NCBI RefSeq assembly: GCF_900090195.1
Contig: NZ_LT607803.1
Span: 4,552,229 to 4,616,228 of the forward strand
From: Variovorax sp. HW608
GTDB lineage: Bacteria; Pseudomonadota; Gammaproteobacteria; Burkholderiales; Burkholderiaceae_C
Length of the DNA stretch: 64,000 bases
Reading direction: 5' to 3'
The notes under the pieces are model-generated. The model was not told the origin of the DNA. It searched no databases and saw only the letters and a list, made by a program, of their open reading frames with translations. A program made the position numbers and the translations under genes. Below are positions 1 through 9,114 of this stretch, piece after piece (the stretch's first letter is position 1; the number at the start of each line of letters is the position of its first letter).

Positions 1-183
1 CAGTCGTTCTCCGAATCTGTCGAGGCAGCGCCGGTCTACCCCGAGTACAAGCATCCGCGCAAGAACTGGCGCCTGAAGCAGGGCGCCACGCCGCAGTGGT
101 ACAAGGCCCGCAACGGTGTGCGCACCAAGGCGCTTTCAGGCGCGGCGCGCGTGGCGCGCTACCGCCCCCACAAGATCAACTAG
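1..183 (+). CDS. tatB: Sec-independent protein translocase TatB (C-terminal end, partial)
   Basis: Only the last 60 residues and the stop codon are in the window; the 5' part lies upstream. The visible tail is hydrophilic and strongly basic, rich in Lys, Arg and Tyr, and ends in YRPHKIN. In TatB the N-terminal membrane hairpin and amphipathic helix, which bind Tat signal peptides with TatC, would lie outside the window. The call rests mainly on position: the stop is 57 bp before tatC, the usual tatABC order, and a basic tail fits Burkholderiales TatB. A different small gene before tatC cannot be excluded from this fragment. Confidence 0.75.
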   Translation, partial: QSFSESVEAAPVYPEYKHPRKNWRLKQGATPQWYKARNGVRTKALSGAARVARYRPHKIN

Positions 184-240
184 CTCCGGCGGCGATCCGC
201 TCGCGCCCCGCGCGTCCCGAGTTCCCGACCGCGCCCCCAC

Positions 241-1038
241 ATGGCTGACCCCACAGACAAGAACAAAGAAGACGAACTGGCTGGCACGGAACAGCCCTTC
301 GTCCAACACCTGATGGAGCTGCGGGACCGCCTGCTCTATTGCATCTATGGTCTTGCGGTCGCCGGCGTGCTGCTCGCCATCTGGCCGGGGCCGAGCGGCC
401 TGATCGACCTGATCGCGGTGCCGATCCGCGCCCACATGCCGCACGACGCGAAGCTGATCGCCATCGGCGTCTTCTCGCCCTTCTTCGTGCCGCTGAAGGT
501 GCTGCTGATGACGGCGGTGCTGCTGGCGCTGCCCTGGCTCATGTACCAGTGCTGGATGTTCGTGGCGCCGGGGCTCTACAGCCACGAAAAGCGGTTCGCG
601 CTGCCGCTGATCATCTTCGGCAGCCTGCTGGCCTATGCCGGCATTGCCTTCGTGCAGTTCTTCGTGCTGGACAAGATGTTCGGCTTCATCCAGAGATTCA
701 CGCCCGCGGCGGTCGCGGCCACGCCCGACATCGCGTCCTACGTGGAGGCGATCCTGTCGCTCTACATCGCCTTCGGTGTGGCGTTCCAGGTGCCGATCGT
801 GGTGATGCTGCTGGTGCGCTTCGACATGGTCACGATCGAGAAGCTGCGCTCCTTCCGTGGCTATTTCATCGTCGTCGCGTTCGTCGTCGCGGCGGTGCTC
901 ACGCCGCCGGACGTCGTTTCGCAACTGGCGCTCGCCATCCCGATGTGCCTGCTGTACGAGGTCGGCATCGTCGGGGCGCGCTACTTCACCAAGTACAGCA
1001 AGGCGCCCGAAGAGAGCGCCGATTCCGCCCAGTCCTGA
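241..1038 (+). CDS. tatC: Sec-independent protein translocase TatC
   Basis: A 265-residue multi-spanning inner-membrane protein, normal length for TatC. It is the core receptor that binds twin-arginine signal peptides and, with TatA and TatB, exports folded proteins. The N-terminal cytoplasmic stretch contains the family signature FVQHLMELRDRLL, followed by about six hydrophobic segments; the segment MYQCWMFVAPGLY with its Glu/Lys-containing continuation (SHEKRF) is also typical. The ATG follows a short gap after the preceding tatB tail, consistent with one tatABC operon. The Rieske protein and the lytic transglycosylase encoded further along are plausible clients. The stop lies 16 bp from the convergent protease gene. 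Confidence 0.97.
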   Translation: MADPTDKNKEDELAGTEQPFVQHLMELRDRLLYCIYGLAVAGVLLAIWPGPSGLIDLIAVPIRAHMPHDAKLIAIGVFSPFFVPLKVLLMTAVLLALPWLMYQCWMFVAPGLYSHEKRFALPLIIFGSLLAYAGIAFVQFFVLDKMFGFIQRFTPAAVAATPDIASYVEAILSLYIAFGVAFQVPIVVMLLVRFDMVTIEKLRSFRGYFIVVAFVVAAVLTPPDVVSQLALAIPMCLLYEVGIVGARYFTKYSKAPEESADSAQS

Positions 1039-1054
1039 GCGGATCCCCGGGCCG

Positions 1055-2215
1055 TTATTCGCTGTCCGGCGCGCGCCGGATCTGCGATTTCGGCCGTGAA
1101 CCCGGCGTGACGTCCAGTTCCAGCTTGTCGCCGCCGCGCTGCAGCGCGAAGCGCGTGGCACTGCCCGGCTTGAGTCCGGCGACGGCCGTCAGCAGTTCCT
1201 GAACATTGCCGATGTTCTTGTCGCCGACGCCGGTGATGACGTCGCCGGGACGCACCCCGGCCTTGGCCGCGGGGCCGTTCTGCAGCACGCCGGTGATGAT
1301 GACGCCGGTACGGGCCTTCACGCCGAAGGTCTCCGCCAGTTCCGGCGAAAGATCGTTCGGTTCCACCCCGATCCAGCCGCGCGTGACCCGGCCGGACTTC
1401 ACGATGTCCTCCAGCACCTGCTTGGCCGTCGAGACTGGAATGGCGAACCCGATCCCCATGCTGCCGCCCGAGCGGGAAAAGATCGCGGTGTTGATTCCCT
1501 CGAGATTCCCGTAGACGTCGATCAGCGCGCCGCCCGAATTGCCGGGGTTGATCGCGGCATCGGTCTGGATGAAGTTCTCGAAGGTGTTGATGCCGAGCTT
1601 GTTGCGGCCGAGCGCCGACACGATGCCGCTCGTGACAGTCTGGCCGACGCCGAACGGATTGCCGATGGCGAGTACCTGGTCGCCGACCTGCAGCGCGTCG
1701 GAGTTGCCCAGCACGACCACGGGCAGCTTGTCGAGCTCGATCTTGAGGACCGCGAGGTCGGTCTCGGGGTCCGTGCCGATCACCTTGCCGCGCGCGTGGC
1801 GGCCGTCGTTGAGCGTGACGTCGATCTCGTCCGCGCCGTCCACGACATGGTTGTTGGTCAGGATGTAGCCCTCGCCACTGACGATCACGCCGCTGCCGAG
1901 GCCGACCTGGGGCTGGTCCGTGCCCTGGTCGCCGAAGAAGAAGCGGAACCAGGGATCGCTGTTGCGCGGATTGAGCTGGGCCGCCTTGCTGGTGTTGATG
2001 CTCACCACGGCCGGGGAGGCCTTCTTCGCCGCGGCGCTCAGGCTGCCCGGCGCGGCGGCCAGGGGATTGGCCGGCGGTGCCTCGACGACCGAGACCACGC
2101 CGCCGAGCGAACTCGCCCTCTTGTCGAGCCATTCGGGTTTGAGCGTTGCGACCACGAAATAGGCCGCAAGAAGGACGGTGACGGCCTGTGAGAACAGCAG
2201 CCAGGTGCGTTTCAT
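1055..2215 (-). CDS. DegS-like S1C-family periplasmic serine protease
   Basis: A 386-residue trypsin-like protease of the HtrA/Deg group. Residues 5-24 form one membrane anchor, then a protease domain with catalytic His123 (TNNHVV), Asp153 (ETDLAVL) and Ser227 (NPGNSGG), and one C-terminal PDZ domain (about 275-370). An anchor plus a single PDZ is the DegS arrangement rather than the two-PDZ DegP/DegQ form, suggesting envelope stress sensing or quality control. The ATG at 2215 is chosen because it begins right before the anchor (MKRTWLLF); an upstream in-frame start at 2278 would add 21 residues without family character. It converges on tatC, an order common in Burkholderiales. The exact paralogue name is uncertain. 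Confidence 0.9.
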   Translation of the reverse strand: MKRTWLLFSQAVTVLLAAYFVVATLKPEWLDKRASSLGGVVSVVEAPPANPLAAAPGSLSAAAKKASPAVVSINTSKAAQLNPRNSDPWFRFFFGDQGTDQPQVGLGSGVIVSGEGYILTNNHVVDGADEIDVTLNDGRHARGKVIGTDPETDLAVLKIELDKLPVVVLGNSDALQVGDQVLAIGNPFGVGQTVTSGIVSALGRNKLGINTFENFIQTDAAINPGNSGGALIDVYGNLEGINTAIFSRSGGSMGIGFAIPVSTAKQVLEDIVKSGRVTRGWIGVEPNDLSPELAETFGVKARTGVIITGVLQNGPAAKAGVRPGDVITGVGDKNIGNVQELLTAVAGLKPGSATRFALQRGGDKLELDVTPGSRPKSQIRRAPDSE

Positions 2216-2341
2216 GAAAGAGCTGAAGAACGATGAAAACGGTGCCCCGCGTGGGCGCCAAAGAATTCGATTGTCCACCAGTCGCTAGCTCGGGCTGGCA
2301 GGCGTGGGTAGGGGCTTCATCCCTACGGACGGCAAGAAATA

Positions 2342-2358
2342 AGGGTAAACCCTAAAAT
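2342..2358 (+). promoter_or_regulatory. Candidate promoter with near-palindromic AGGGTAAACCCT
   Basis: In the 284-bp gap between the divergent protease and transporter genes, a TAAAAT hexamer at 2353-2358 is fused to the near-palindrome AGGGTAAACCCT at 2342-2353. It reads towards the transporter. No good -35 box is visible, so an activator or operator role for the palindrome is possible. This is pattern recognition only. The rest of the gap shows nothing else recognisable. Confidence 0.3.
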
Positions 2359-2499
2359 CGAGGCGCTTGCAGCCGGGCGCCCTACAGGGATTTCTTCGGC
2401 GCGGCGCGCGCAAGACCCTGCAGCGAGAAGCCGCATCCGCAAGACCCCAGGCCTCGGTCCGCCGAGGGTCGCTTTTCCCGGTTTCTCTTTCGTCTGCCC

Positions 2500-3855
2500 A
2501 TGACTGCACAAGCCTTCGTCGAAGGCGCTTCGGCGCCCTCCGCGCGCGCCTCTTCGGCGCGCACTCTCGATGCCCGCGACTACAAGACGCTGGCGCTGTC
2601 GGCGCTCGGTGGCACGCTCGAGTTCTACGACTTCGTCATCTACGTCTTCTTCGCCTCGGTGCTGGGGGCGCTTTTCTTCCCGGCCGACATGCCGGACTGG
2701 CTGCGCCAGCTTCAGACCTTCGGCATCTTCGCCGCCGGCTATCTGGCCCGGCCGATCGGCGGCGTCGTGATCGCGCATTTCGGCGACAAGCTCGGCCGCA
2801 AGCGCATGTTCTCCCTCTCGATCTTCCTGATGGCGGCGCCGACGCTGGTCATCGGTCTGCTGCCGACCTACGCGAGCATCGGTGTGGCGGCGCCGCTGCT
2901 GCTGCTCGCGATGCGGGTGCTGCAGGGCGCGGCGATCGGCGGCGAGATGCCCGGCGCCTGGGTGTTCGTGGCCGAGCACGTGCCGGCACGCCGCTACGGG
3001 TTCGGTGTCGGCACGCTCACCTCGGGCATCACGGGCGGCATCCTGCTGGGATCGCTGGTCGCGGTGGCCATCAACAGGCACTATTCGCCGGCCGAGGTGT
3101 CGGGCTTTGCCTGGCGGATCCCGTTCATCCTCGGCGGGGTGTTCGGACTGGTGTCGGTCTACCTGCGGCGCTTCCTTCACGAGACGCCGGTCTTCCGGGA
3201 GCTGGCGGACCGCCGCAGCGTCGCGCGCGAACTGCCGCTCAAGACGGTGCTGCGCGAACATCGCGGCGCCAGTGTGCTCGTCGCCTTGCTGACCTGGGTG
3301 TTGTCGGCGGCGATCGTGGTGGTGGCGCTGTACACGCCCACCTACCTGCAGAAGGTTCACCATGTGCCCGCGACGCTCGCGCTCGAAGCGAACGCGGTCG
3401 CCACGCTGATGCTGTCGCTCGGCTGCATCCTCGTGGGTTGGGCGACGGACCGTATCGGCACGCGCGCAGTCATGCTGATCGGCTGGGGTGGCCTTTTCGT
3501 CACCACGTACCTGTTCTACACGAGCCTGCCCGGCACGCCGGCTTCGCTCGTGTGGCACTACGGGCTGGTGGGCCTCTTCGTCGGCACCGTCGCCACGGTG
3601 CCGATCGTCGGTGTGCGCGCCTTTCCGGCACCGGTGCGCTTCACCGGGCTCTCGTTCGCCTACAACATGTCGTATGCGGTTTTCGGCGGCCTGACGCCGG
3701 TCATCCTCACGCTGTGGCTCGCGAAGGACCCGATGGCGCCGGCGCACTACGTCGGCCTGCTGGCGGTGCTGGGCTTCGCGCTCGGCCTGTCGCCCCTGGC
3801 GGCGCGCGGCCATGCGATGCGGGCCGCGCCGGCCCGGGCCACAATGGCGCAATGA
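2500..3855 (+). CDS. MFS transporter, metabolite:H+ symporter (MHS) type
   Basis: A 451-residue polytopic membrane protein with about 12 predicted helices. The stretch GGTLEFYDFVIYVFFA near residue 37 and the cytoplasmic loop GDKLGRKRMF are hallmarks of the MHS branch of the major facilitator superfamily (proline/betaine, citrate and dicarboxylate proton symporters). The N-terminus carries an Ala/Ser-rich extension of about 25 residues. Substrate cannot be assigned from sequence. The stop overlaps the start of the Nif3-like gene by 4 bases (ATGA), so the two are translationally coupled, although no functional link is obvious. Confidence 0.88.
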   Translation: MTAQAFVEGASAPSARASSARTLDARDYKTLALSALGGTLEFYDFVIYVFFASVLGALFFPADMPDWLRQLQTFGIFAAGYLARPIGGVVIAHFGDKLGRKRMFSLSIFLMAAPTLVIGLLPTYASIGVAAPLLLLAMRVLQGAAIGGEMPGAWVFVAEHVPARRYGFGVGTLTSGITGGILLGSLVAVAINRHYSPAEVSGFAWRIPFILGGVFGLVSVYLRRFLHETPVFRELADRRSVARELPLKTVLREHRGASVLVALLTWVLSAAIVVVALYTPTYLQKVHHVPATLALEANAVATLMLSLGCILVGWATDRIGTRAVMLIGWGGLFVTTYLFYTSLPGTPASLVWHYGLVGLFVGTVATVPIVGVRAFPAPVRFTGLSFAYNMSYAVFGGLTPVILTLWLAKDPMAPAHYVGLLAVLGFALGLSPLAARGHAMRAAPARATMAQ

Positions 3856-4625
3856 GTACGACCCGCCACGAACTCCTTCACGCATTCGATCTGCTGCTCG
3901 CTCCCGAGCGATTCAAGGACTACGGACCGAACGGCCTGCAGGTCGAAGGCCGCACCACGGTCCGCAAGATCGTTTCCGGCGTCACCGCGAGCCGCGCGCT
4001 CATCGAGGCCGCCATCCACGCCGAGGCCGATGCGATCTTCGTTCACCACGGCCTGTTCTGGCGCGGACAGGACGGCCGTGTGACGGGGTGGATGCGGCAG
4101 CGCCTGGGCTTGCTGCTCGGCGACGACGTCAACCTGTTCGCCTATCACCTGCCGCTGGATGCGCATCCGGATCTCGGCAACAACGCGCAGCTTGGCGCCA
4201 GACTGGGCCTCGCCGCCCATGCCGGATCCGCAGGCCGATTCGGCGAGCAGGAACTGGGCTTTCTCGGTGCCCGAAGCAATGGCGAGACCTTTGCCAATGC
4301 GAAGGCCCTGGCAACGCACGTCGAGAAGGCGCTCGGGAAGCCGGTCACGCTCGTCGAGGGCGCCGCACGCCCGATCAGGAACGTCGCGTGGTGCACGGGC
4401 GGCGCGCAGGGCTATTTCGAGGCCGCGATTGCCGCCGGGGCGGATGCCTTCATCACCGGCGAGATCTCCGAACCGCAGGTCCACTATGCGCGCGAGATGG
4501 GCGTCGCCTTCCTGGCCTGCGGGCACCATGCGACCGAGCGCTACGGTGCGCCGGCGGTTGCGGGCCATGTGGCGCAGCAACTGGGGCTGGCGCACGAATT
4601 CATCGACATCGACAACCCCGCCTGA
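3852..4625 (+). CDS. Nif3-like dinuclear metal-centre protein (YbgI family)
   Basis: A 257-residue protein of the Nif3/YbgI family, which forms hexameric rings around di-metal sites; some members act as GTP cyclohydrolase-like or hydrolase enzymes but the role is unsettled. Visible metal-binding motifs are the FVHHGLFW segment near residue 59, HLPLDAHPDLGNN near residue 98, and a C-terminal GHHATE. The ATG at 3852 overlaps the preceding stop by four bases. The gene sits between the transporter and pdxA (GTG start 5 bases after this stop), so it probably belongs to one transcript. Length is typical for the short form without the inserted PII-like domain. Confidence 0.9.
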   Translation: MSTTRHELLHAFDLLLAPERFKDYGPNGLQVEGRTTVRKIVSGVTASRALIEAAIHAEADAIFVHHGLFWRGQDGRVTGWMRQRLGLLLGDDVNLFAYHLPLDAHPDLGNNAQLGARLGLAAHAGSAGRFGEQELGFLGARSNGETFANAKALATHVEKALGKPVTLVEGAARPIRNVAWCTGGAQGYFEAAIAAGADAFITGEISEPQVHYAREMGVAFLACGHHATERYGAPAVAGHVAQQLGLAHEFIDIDNPA

Positions 4626-4630
4626 GTACC

Positions 4631-5668
4631 GTGTCGCTTCCCATTGCCGTCACCCTGGGTGACCCTGCAGGCATCGGTCCCGAGATCATCGTCAAGGCGT
4701 TCCGGGATGCGGGCGAGGCCATGCGCGGATGCTTCGTTGCGGGGGATGTCGGCCTCGTCCGGCGTGCCGCGGGGCGGCTCGCGGCGCCCGGCGCCCTCGC
4801 ATTGCCTGTTGCCGAGATCGAATCGCTTGCGGAGGTGGCCGGCATCCCTCCGAACTGCGTGCCGGTGCTGCAGGTCGTGCAGAAGGCCGAAGCGTCCATT
4901 CCGCTCGGCGAGGTCAGCGCCCCGGCGGGGCGCATTGCCGGCGATTGCGTGGTCTGGGCCGCCCGCGCGGCGCTGCACGGCGAGATCGCGGCCATCGTGA
5001 CCGCGCCATTGCACAAGGAAGCCCTCGCCGCAGCCGGGTTCAGCTTCCCGGGTCATACCGAACTGCTCCAGTCCGAGGCGGCCGCCTACCTCGGCCGCCC
5101 GGTTTCCGAGGTGCCGGTGCGGATGATGCTCGCCAACGACGAGTTGCGCACGGTCCTCGTGAGCATTCACGTGTCGCTGCGCGCAGCCATCGAGGCGGTG
5201 AGCTTCGACGGCGTCCTGGAGACGCTGCGGATCACGCAGCGCTCGTTGACCGCCGTGCTCGGCAGGCCGCCGAGGATCGGTGTCGCGGGCCTCAATCCTC
5301 ATGCGGGGGAGGGGGGTCTCTTCGGCACCGAGGAGCGGGACATCATCGCGCCGGCGATCGCCGCGGCGCGCAACGAGGGCATCGATGCGGACGGGCCGCA
5401 TGCGCCGGACACCGTCTTCATGCGCGCGCGGACCGGAGCGTTCGACGTGGTGGTCGCGATGTATCACGACCAGGGGCTGATCCCGGTGAAGTACCTCGGT
5501 GTGGAGAAGGGCGTCAATGTGACGCTCGGCTTGCCGCTCGTGCGGACGAGCCCCGATCACGGCACCGCGTTCGATATCGCGGGGACCGGACGCGCCGATG
5601 CGTCGAGCCTCATCGAGGCGGTTCGCATGGCGCGATCGCTTTCACGCGAGGCGGCGAAAGCGCACTGA
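4631..5668 (+). CDS. pdxA: 4-hydroxythreonine-4-phosphate dehydrogenase PdxA
   Basis: A 345-residue NAD-dependent dehydrogenase of the DXP-dependent vitamin B6 pathway; it oxidises 4-phosphohydroxy-L-threonine, and PdxJ then condenses the product with DXP. The N-terminus VTLGDPAGIGPEI is diagnostic. Metal-ligand regions are visible as FPGHTELL, the HVSL segment, and AMYHDQGLIPVKYLG near residue 275, followed by TSPDHGTAFDIAG. The start is a GTG at 4631, five bases after the Nif3-like stop; the frame extends further upstream but only as antisense-like sequence. The gene converges on mscL with a 7-base gap and no clear terminator between them. Confidence 0.97.
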   Translation: MSLPIAVTLGDPAGIGPEIIVKAFRDAGEAMRGCFVAGDVGLVRRAAGRLAAPGALALPVAEIESLAEVAGIPPNCVPVLQVVQKAEASIPLGEVSAPAGRIAGDCVVWAARAALHGEIAAIVTAPLHKEALAAAGFSFPGHTELLQSEAAAYLGRPVSEVPVRMMLANDELRTVLVSIHVSLRAAIEAVSFDGVLETLRITQRSLTAVLGRPPRIGVAGLNPHAGEGGLFGTEERDIIAPAIAAARNEGIDADGPHAPDTVFMRARTGAFDVVVAMYHDQGLIPVKYLGVEKGVNVTLGLPLVRTSPDHGTAFDIAGTGRADASSLIEAVRMARSLSREAAKAH

Positions 5669-5675
5669 GCGGCGC

Positions 5676-6098
5676 TCAGCGCTGCTTGAGGCTGTCCCGG
5701 ATCTCGCGCAGCAACACGGTGTCTTCCGGTGTTGCCGGTGGCGGTGCTTCTTGCGTCTTCCGCAGCCGGTTGATTTGCTTGACCATCAGGAAAATGATGA
5801 AGGCAAGAATCAGGAAGTTGACCGCGACGGTGATGAAATTGCCATAAGCCAGCACCGGCACGTTGGCCTTCTTCAGTTCCACCAGCGCGTCGCCCACATT
5901 GGCCGGCTTGGGCCCGAGGAGGATATAGAGATTCGAGAAATCGAGCTTGCCGAACACGAGCCCGACGATCGGCATGATGATGTCGCCCACCAAGGACTCG
6001 ACGATCTTGCCGAAGGCAGCACCGATGATCACGCCGACCGCGAGGTCGATCACGTTGCCCTTGACGGCAAATTCACGAAACTCCTTGAGAAAGCTCAT
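5676..6098 (-). CDS. mscL: Large-conductance mechanosensitive channel MscL
   Basis: A 140-residue inner-membrane channel that opens under membrane tension and protects against hypo-osmotic shock. The N-terminal helix [14 protein letters not shown], the pore helix [16 protein letters not shown], the periplasmic loop and the second membrane helix around [15 protein letters not shown] are all present, followed by a charged cytoplasmic helix ([12 protein letters not shown]). Length matches the family. A TATACT hexamer on the minus strand (6142-6137) could be its -10 box, about 40 bases upstream of the ATG; no strong -35 was found. It is divergent from petA and convergent with pdxA. Confidence 0.97.
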   Translation of the reverse strand: MSFLKEFREFAVKGNVIDLAVGVIIGAAFGKIVESLVGDIIMPIVGLVFGKLDFSNLYILLGPKPANVGDALVELKKANVPVLAYGNFITVAVNFLILAFIIFLMVKQINRLRKTQEAPPPATPEDTVLLREIRDSLKQR

Positions 6099-6203
6099 GT
6101 CGGGTACCTCATGTCCGGAATTGCGAAACGCCGGCCAGTATAGGGGTGCGTTTGACGTGGATTAATACGAAGGCAATGTGTCGCTTACGCGCGTCTCGCT
6201 GCA

Positions 6204-6233
6204 TTGAATTCGCGATTTACGCTCCGCTACAAT
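6204..6233 (+). promoter_or_regulatory. Probable sigma-70 promoter of petABC
   Basis: TTGAAT at 6204-6209 and TACAAT at 6228-6233 are separated by 18 bases. This is the best -35/-10 pair I found in the window. It lies about 47 bases upstream of the petA ATG and leaves room for the GAGG ribosome-binding site at about 6269-6272. It would drive petA-petB-petC. Start-site mapping is not available. Confidence 0.55.
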
Positions 6234-6279
6234 CGTTGGTTGACCCCAAGACCTTAGCGAAGAACATTGAGGATCCCCC

Positions 6280-6894
6280 ATGAGTGATAGCGCAGCCGGC
6301 CACGCCCGGGTTGACACTAGCAAGCGGACGTGGTTGATCGCATCGGGTTGTGCAGGAGCGGTGGGCGGAGTGGCTGTCGCCGTGCCGTTCGTCAGCACTT
6401 TCCAGCCATCCGAAAGAGCCAAGGCTGCCGGAGCTCCGGTGGAAGTCGACATCGGCGGCCTCCAGGCGGGCGAGAAGATGACGGTCGAATGGCGCGGCAA
6501 GCCCGTGTGGATCCTCAAGCGCACGCCCGAGCAGATCGCCGAACTGTCCAAGCTCGATCCGCTGCTCGCCGATCCGCAATCCAAGCGCAATCCGGACGAG
6601 TTCACTCCCCCGTACGCGCGCAACGAGCATCGCTCGATCAAGCCCGAAATCCTGGTGGTCGTCGGGATCTGCACCCATCTCGGGTGCTCTCCGACCGACA
6701 AGTTCCAGGCGGGTCCCCAGCCGTCGCTGCCCGATGACTGGAAAGGCGGCTTCCTCTGCCCCTGTCACGGCTCGACCTTCGATCTCGCGGCCCGGGTCTT
6801 CAAGAACAAGCCCGCGCCGGACAATCTGCCAGTCCCTCCCCACATGTACCTCTCCGACACCCGCCTGCTGATCGGCGAAGACAAGAAGGCTTGA
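6280..6894 (+). CDS. petA: Ubiquinol-cytochrome c reductase Rieske iron-sulfur subunit
   Basis: A 204-residue subunit of the cytochrome bc1 complex that carries electrons from ubiquinol to cytochrome c1 through a 2Fe-2S cluster. Both cluster-binding boxes are present: CTHLGC at 131-136 and CPCHGS at 160-165. The N-terminus has a KR pair in SKRTWLIASG, followed by a hydrophobic anchor (about 19-40), the Tat-type signal-anchor known for Rieske proteins. It starts the petABC operon; the stop is 10 bases before petB. A GAGG ribosome-binding site precedes the ATG. Export probably uses the TatBC system encoded at the start of the window. Confidence 0.98.
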   Translation: MSDSAAGHARVDTSKRTWLIASGCAGAVGGVAVAVPFVSTFQPSERAKAAGAPVEVDIGGLQAGEKMTVEWRGKPVWILKRTPEQIAELSKLDPLLADPQSKRNPDEFTPPYARNEHRSIKPEILVVVGICTHLGCSPTDKFQAGPQPSLPDDWKGGFLCPCHGSTFDLAARVFKNKPAPDNLPVPPHMYLSDTRLLIGEDKKA

Positions 6895-6904
6895 GGAGAA
6901 CGAC

Positions 6905-8305
6905 ATGGCTGACTTCAAGGAAATCTCCCCGAACGCGCCGGCAGGCGAGAAGCTCCTCAACTGGGTCGACAACCGCTTCCCGCTGACCAAGCTCTGGGAG
7001 GACCAGTGGGGCAAGTACTACGCGCCCAAGAACTTCAACATCTGGTACATCTTCGGCTCGCTCGCGATGCTGGTCCTCGTGATCCAGATCGTGACCGGCA
7101 TCTTCCTGGTGATGCACTACAAGCCCGACGCGGCGCTGGCCTTCGCGTCGGTCGAGTACATCATGCGCGACGTGCCCTGGGGCTGGCTGATCCGCTACAT
7201 GCACTCCACGGGCGCTTCGGCGTTCTTCATCGTGGTGTACCTGCACATGTTCCGCGGGCTCATGTACGGCAGCTATCGCAAGCCGCGCGAACTCGTCTGG
7301 ATCTTCGGTTGCGCGATCTTCCTTTGCCTGATGGCCGAGGCGTTCATGGGCTATCTGCTGCCGTGGGGCCAGATGAGCTACTGGGGCGCGCAGGTGATCG
7401 TCAACCTGTTCTCCGCGATCCCGTTCATCGGTCCGGATCTCGCGATCCTGATCCGCGGCGACTACGTGGTGAGCGATGCGACCCTCAACCGCTTCTTCAG
7501 CTTCCACGTCATCGCGGTGCCGCTGGTGCTGCTGGGTCTCGTGGTCGCGCATCTGATCGCGCTGCACGAAGTGGGCTCGAACAACCCCGACGGCATCGAG
7601 ATCAAGGCCAACCGCGGCCCCGACGGCCATCCGGTGGACGGCATCCCTTCGCACCCTTACTACACGGTGCACGACATCCTCGGCACGGTGGTGTTCCTCA
7701 CGATCTTCTCGGCGGTGATCTTCTTCGCGCCCGAGGCCGGCGGCTACTTCCTCGAGTACAACAACTTCATTCCCGCCGACTCGCTGAAGACGCCGAATCA
7801 CATCGCGCCGGTGTGGTACTTCACGCCGTTCTATTCGATGCTTCGGGCGATCACGAGCGAAATGGTGTACGTGCTCATCGCCTGCGTGGTGGCCGGGGCG
7901 GGCTTCGGTGTCTGGAAGGCGCGCATCCCTTCGATCTTCAAGGGCGCCATCGCCGTGGTTGCCGTGGCCGTGATCGCCACGATGCTCAACACCGATGCCA
8001 AGTTCTGGGGCGTGATCATCATGGGCGGCGCCGTCATCATCCTGTTCTTCCTGCCGTGGCTGGATCACAGCCCCGTGAAGTCGATCCGCTACCGTCCGGG
8101 CTGGCACAAGTACCTGTACGGCGTCTTCGTGATCAACTTCGTGGTGCTCGCCTACCTCGGCGTGCAGCCGCCGTCGCCCGTCGGCGAGCGCGTGTCGCAG
8201 GTCGGGACGCTGTTCTACTTCGGCTTCTTCCTGCTGATGCCATGGTGGAGCCGTCTGGGCGAATTCAAGCCGGTCCCTGAGCGCGTGACCTTCGCAGCCC
8301 ACTGA
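6905..8305 (+). CDS. petB: Cytochrome b subunit of the bc1 complex
   Basis: A 466-residue integral membrane haem protein containing both quinol oxidation and reduction sites. Recognisable elements are the haem-ligand helices with RYMHSTGASAFFIVVYLHMFRGL and FFSFHVIAVPLVLLGLVVAHLIALH, each carrying paired histidines; only parts are quoted. The Qo-site motif appears as PVWYFTPFYSMLRA. Eight or more membrane helices are expected, plus a proteobacterial C-terminal extension. The ATG has a GAGGAG site seven bases upstream. It sits between petA and petC in the usual order. Confidence 0.98.
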   Translation: MADFKEISPNAPAGEKLLNWVDNRFPLTKLWEDQWGKYYAPKNFNIWYIFGSLAMLVLVIQIVTGIFLVMHYKPDAALAFASVEYIMRDVPWGWLIRYMHSTGASAFFIVVYLHMFRGLMYGSYRKPRELVWIFGCAIFLCLMAEAFMGYLLPWGQMSYWGAQVIVNLFSAIPFIGPDLAILIRGDYVVSDATLNRFFSFHVIAVPLVLLGLVVAHLIALHEVGSNNPDGIEIKANRGPDGHPVDGIPSHPYYTVHDILGTVVFLTIFSAVIFFAPEAGGYFLEYNNFIPADSLKTPNHIAPVWYFTPFYSMLRAITSEMVYVLIACVVAGAGFGVWKARIPSIFKGAIAVVAVAVIATMLNTDAKFWGVIIMGGAVIILFFLPWLDHSPVKSIRYRPGWHKYLYGVFVINFVVLAYLGVQPPSPVGERVSQVGTLFYFGFFLLMPWWSRLGEFKPVPERVTFAAH

Positions 8306-8320
8306 CCGGAGAAAACAAGA

Positions 8321-9076
8321 ATGAAGAAACTGATCCTCACGCTGATCGCGGCGCTTGGTTTCGTGGCCGGCGCCCATGCCGCGGAAGGCGGCATCCCCTG
8401 GGACAAGGCGCCGAACCGCACGACCGACCTGGCGGCGCTGCAGAACGGTGCGAAGCTTTTCGTCAACTACTGCCTCAACTGCCATTCGGCGGCGTTCATG
8501 CGCTACAACCGGCTGCAGGACCTCGGCATCACCGAGCAGCAGATCAAGGACAACCTTCTCTTCACGACCGACAAGGTCGGTGAGACCATGAAGGCCAACA
8601 TCGATCCGCGCCAGGCGAAGGAGTGGTTCGGTGGCATTCCGCCCGACCTGACGCTGGTCGCCCGGTCTCGCGCCGGCCACGGCGGCAGCGGTGCGGACTA
8701 CCTCTACACCTACCTGCGCACCTTCTACCGCGACGACACGAAGGCCACGGGCTGGAACAACCTGGCCTTCCCGAGCGTCGCGATGCCGCACGTGCTGTGG
8801 GAACTGCAGGGCGAGCGCCGGCCCATTTTCGACAAGGTCGAGTCGCACGACCACGAAGTCGAGGTGTTCAAGGGCTGGGAGCAGATCACGCCCGGAACCA
8901 TGACGCCGGTCCAGTACGACCAGGCCGTGGGCGACCTCGTCAGCTACATGCAATGGATGGCCGAGCCGGCGCAGAACACGCGCGTCCGCGTGGGCGTCTG
9001 GGTGCTGCTGTTCCTTGTCATGGCAGTGGTTTTTGTTTGGCGCTTGAATGCCGCGTACTGGAAAGACGTCAAGTAA
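8321..9076 (+). CDS. petC: Cytochrome c1
   Basis: A 251-residue cytochrome c1 of the bc1 complex, receiving electrons from the Rieske protein and passing them to soluble or membrane cytochromes c. A Sec signal peptide (MKKLILTLIAALGFVAGAHA) precedes mature AEGG. The covalent haem site CLNCH is at residues 51-55. The sixth-ligand methionine is probably in the VAMPHVLW region, and one C-terminal membrane anchor (VWVLLFLVMAVVFVW) holds it in the inner membrane. It closes the petABC operon and is followed by a strong intrinsic terminator. Confidence 0.97.
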   Translation: MKKLILTLIAALGFVAGAHAAEGGIPWDKAPNRTTDLAALQNGAKLFVNYCLNCHSAAFMRYNRLQDLGITEQQIKDNLLFTTDKVGETMKANIDPRQAKEWFGGIPPDLTLVARSRAGHGGSGADYLYTYLRTFYRDDTKATGWNNLAFPSVAMPHVLWELQGERRPIFDKVESHDHEVEVFKGWEQITPGTMTPVQYDQAVGDLVSYMQWMAEPAQNTRVRVGVWVLLFLVMAVVFVWRLNAAYWKDVK

Positions 9077-9114
9077 CGCCATGCCGATCGGGTGCCCCGT
9101 GCGCCTGGTCCCGC

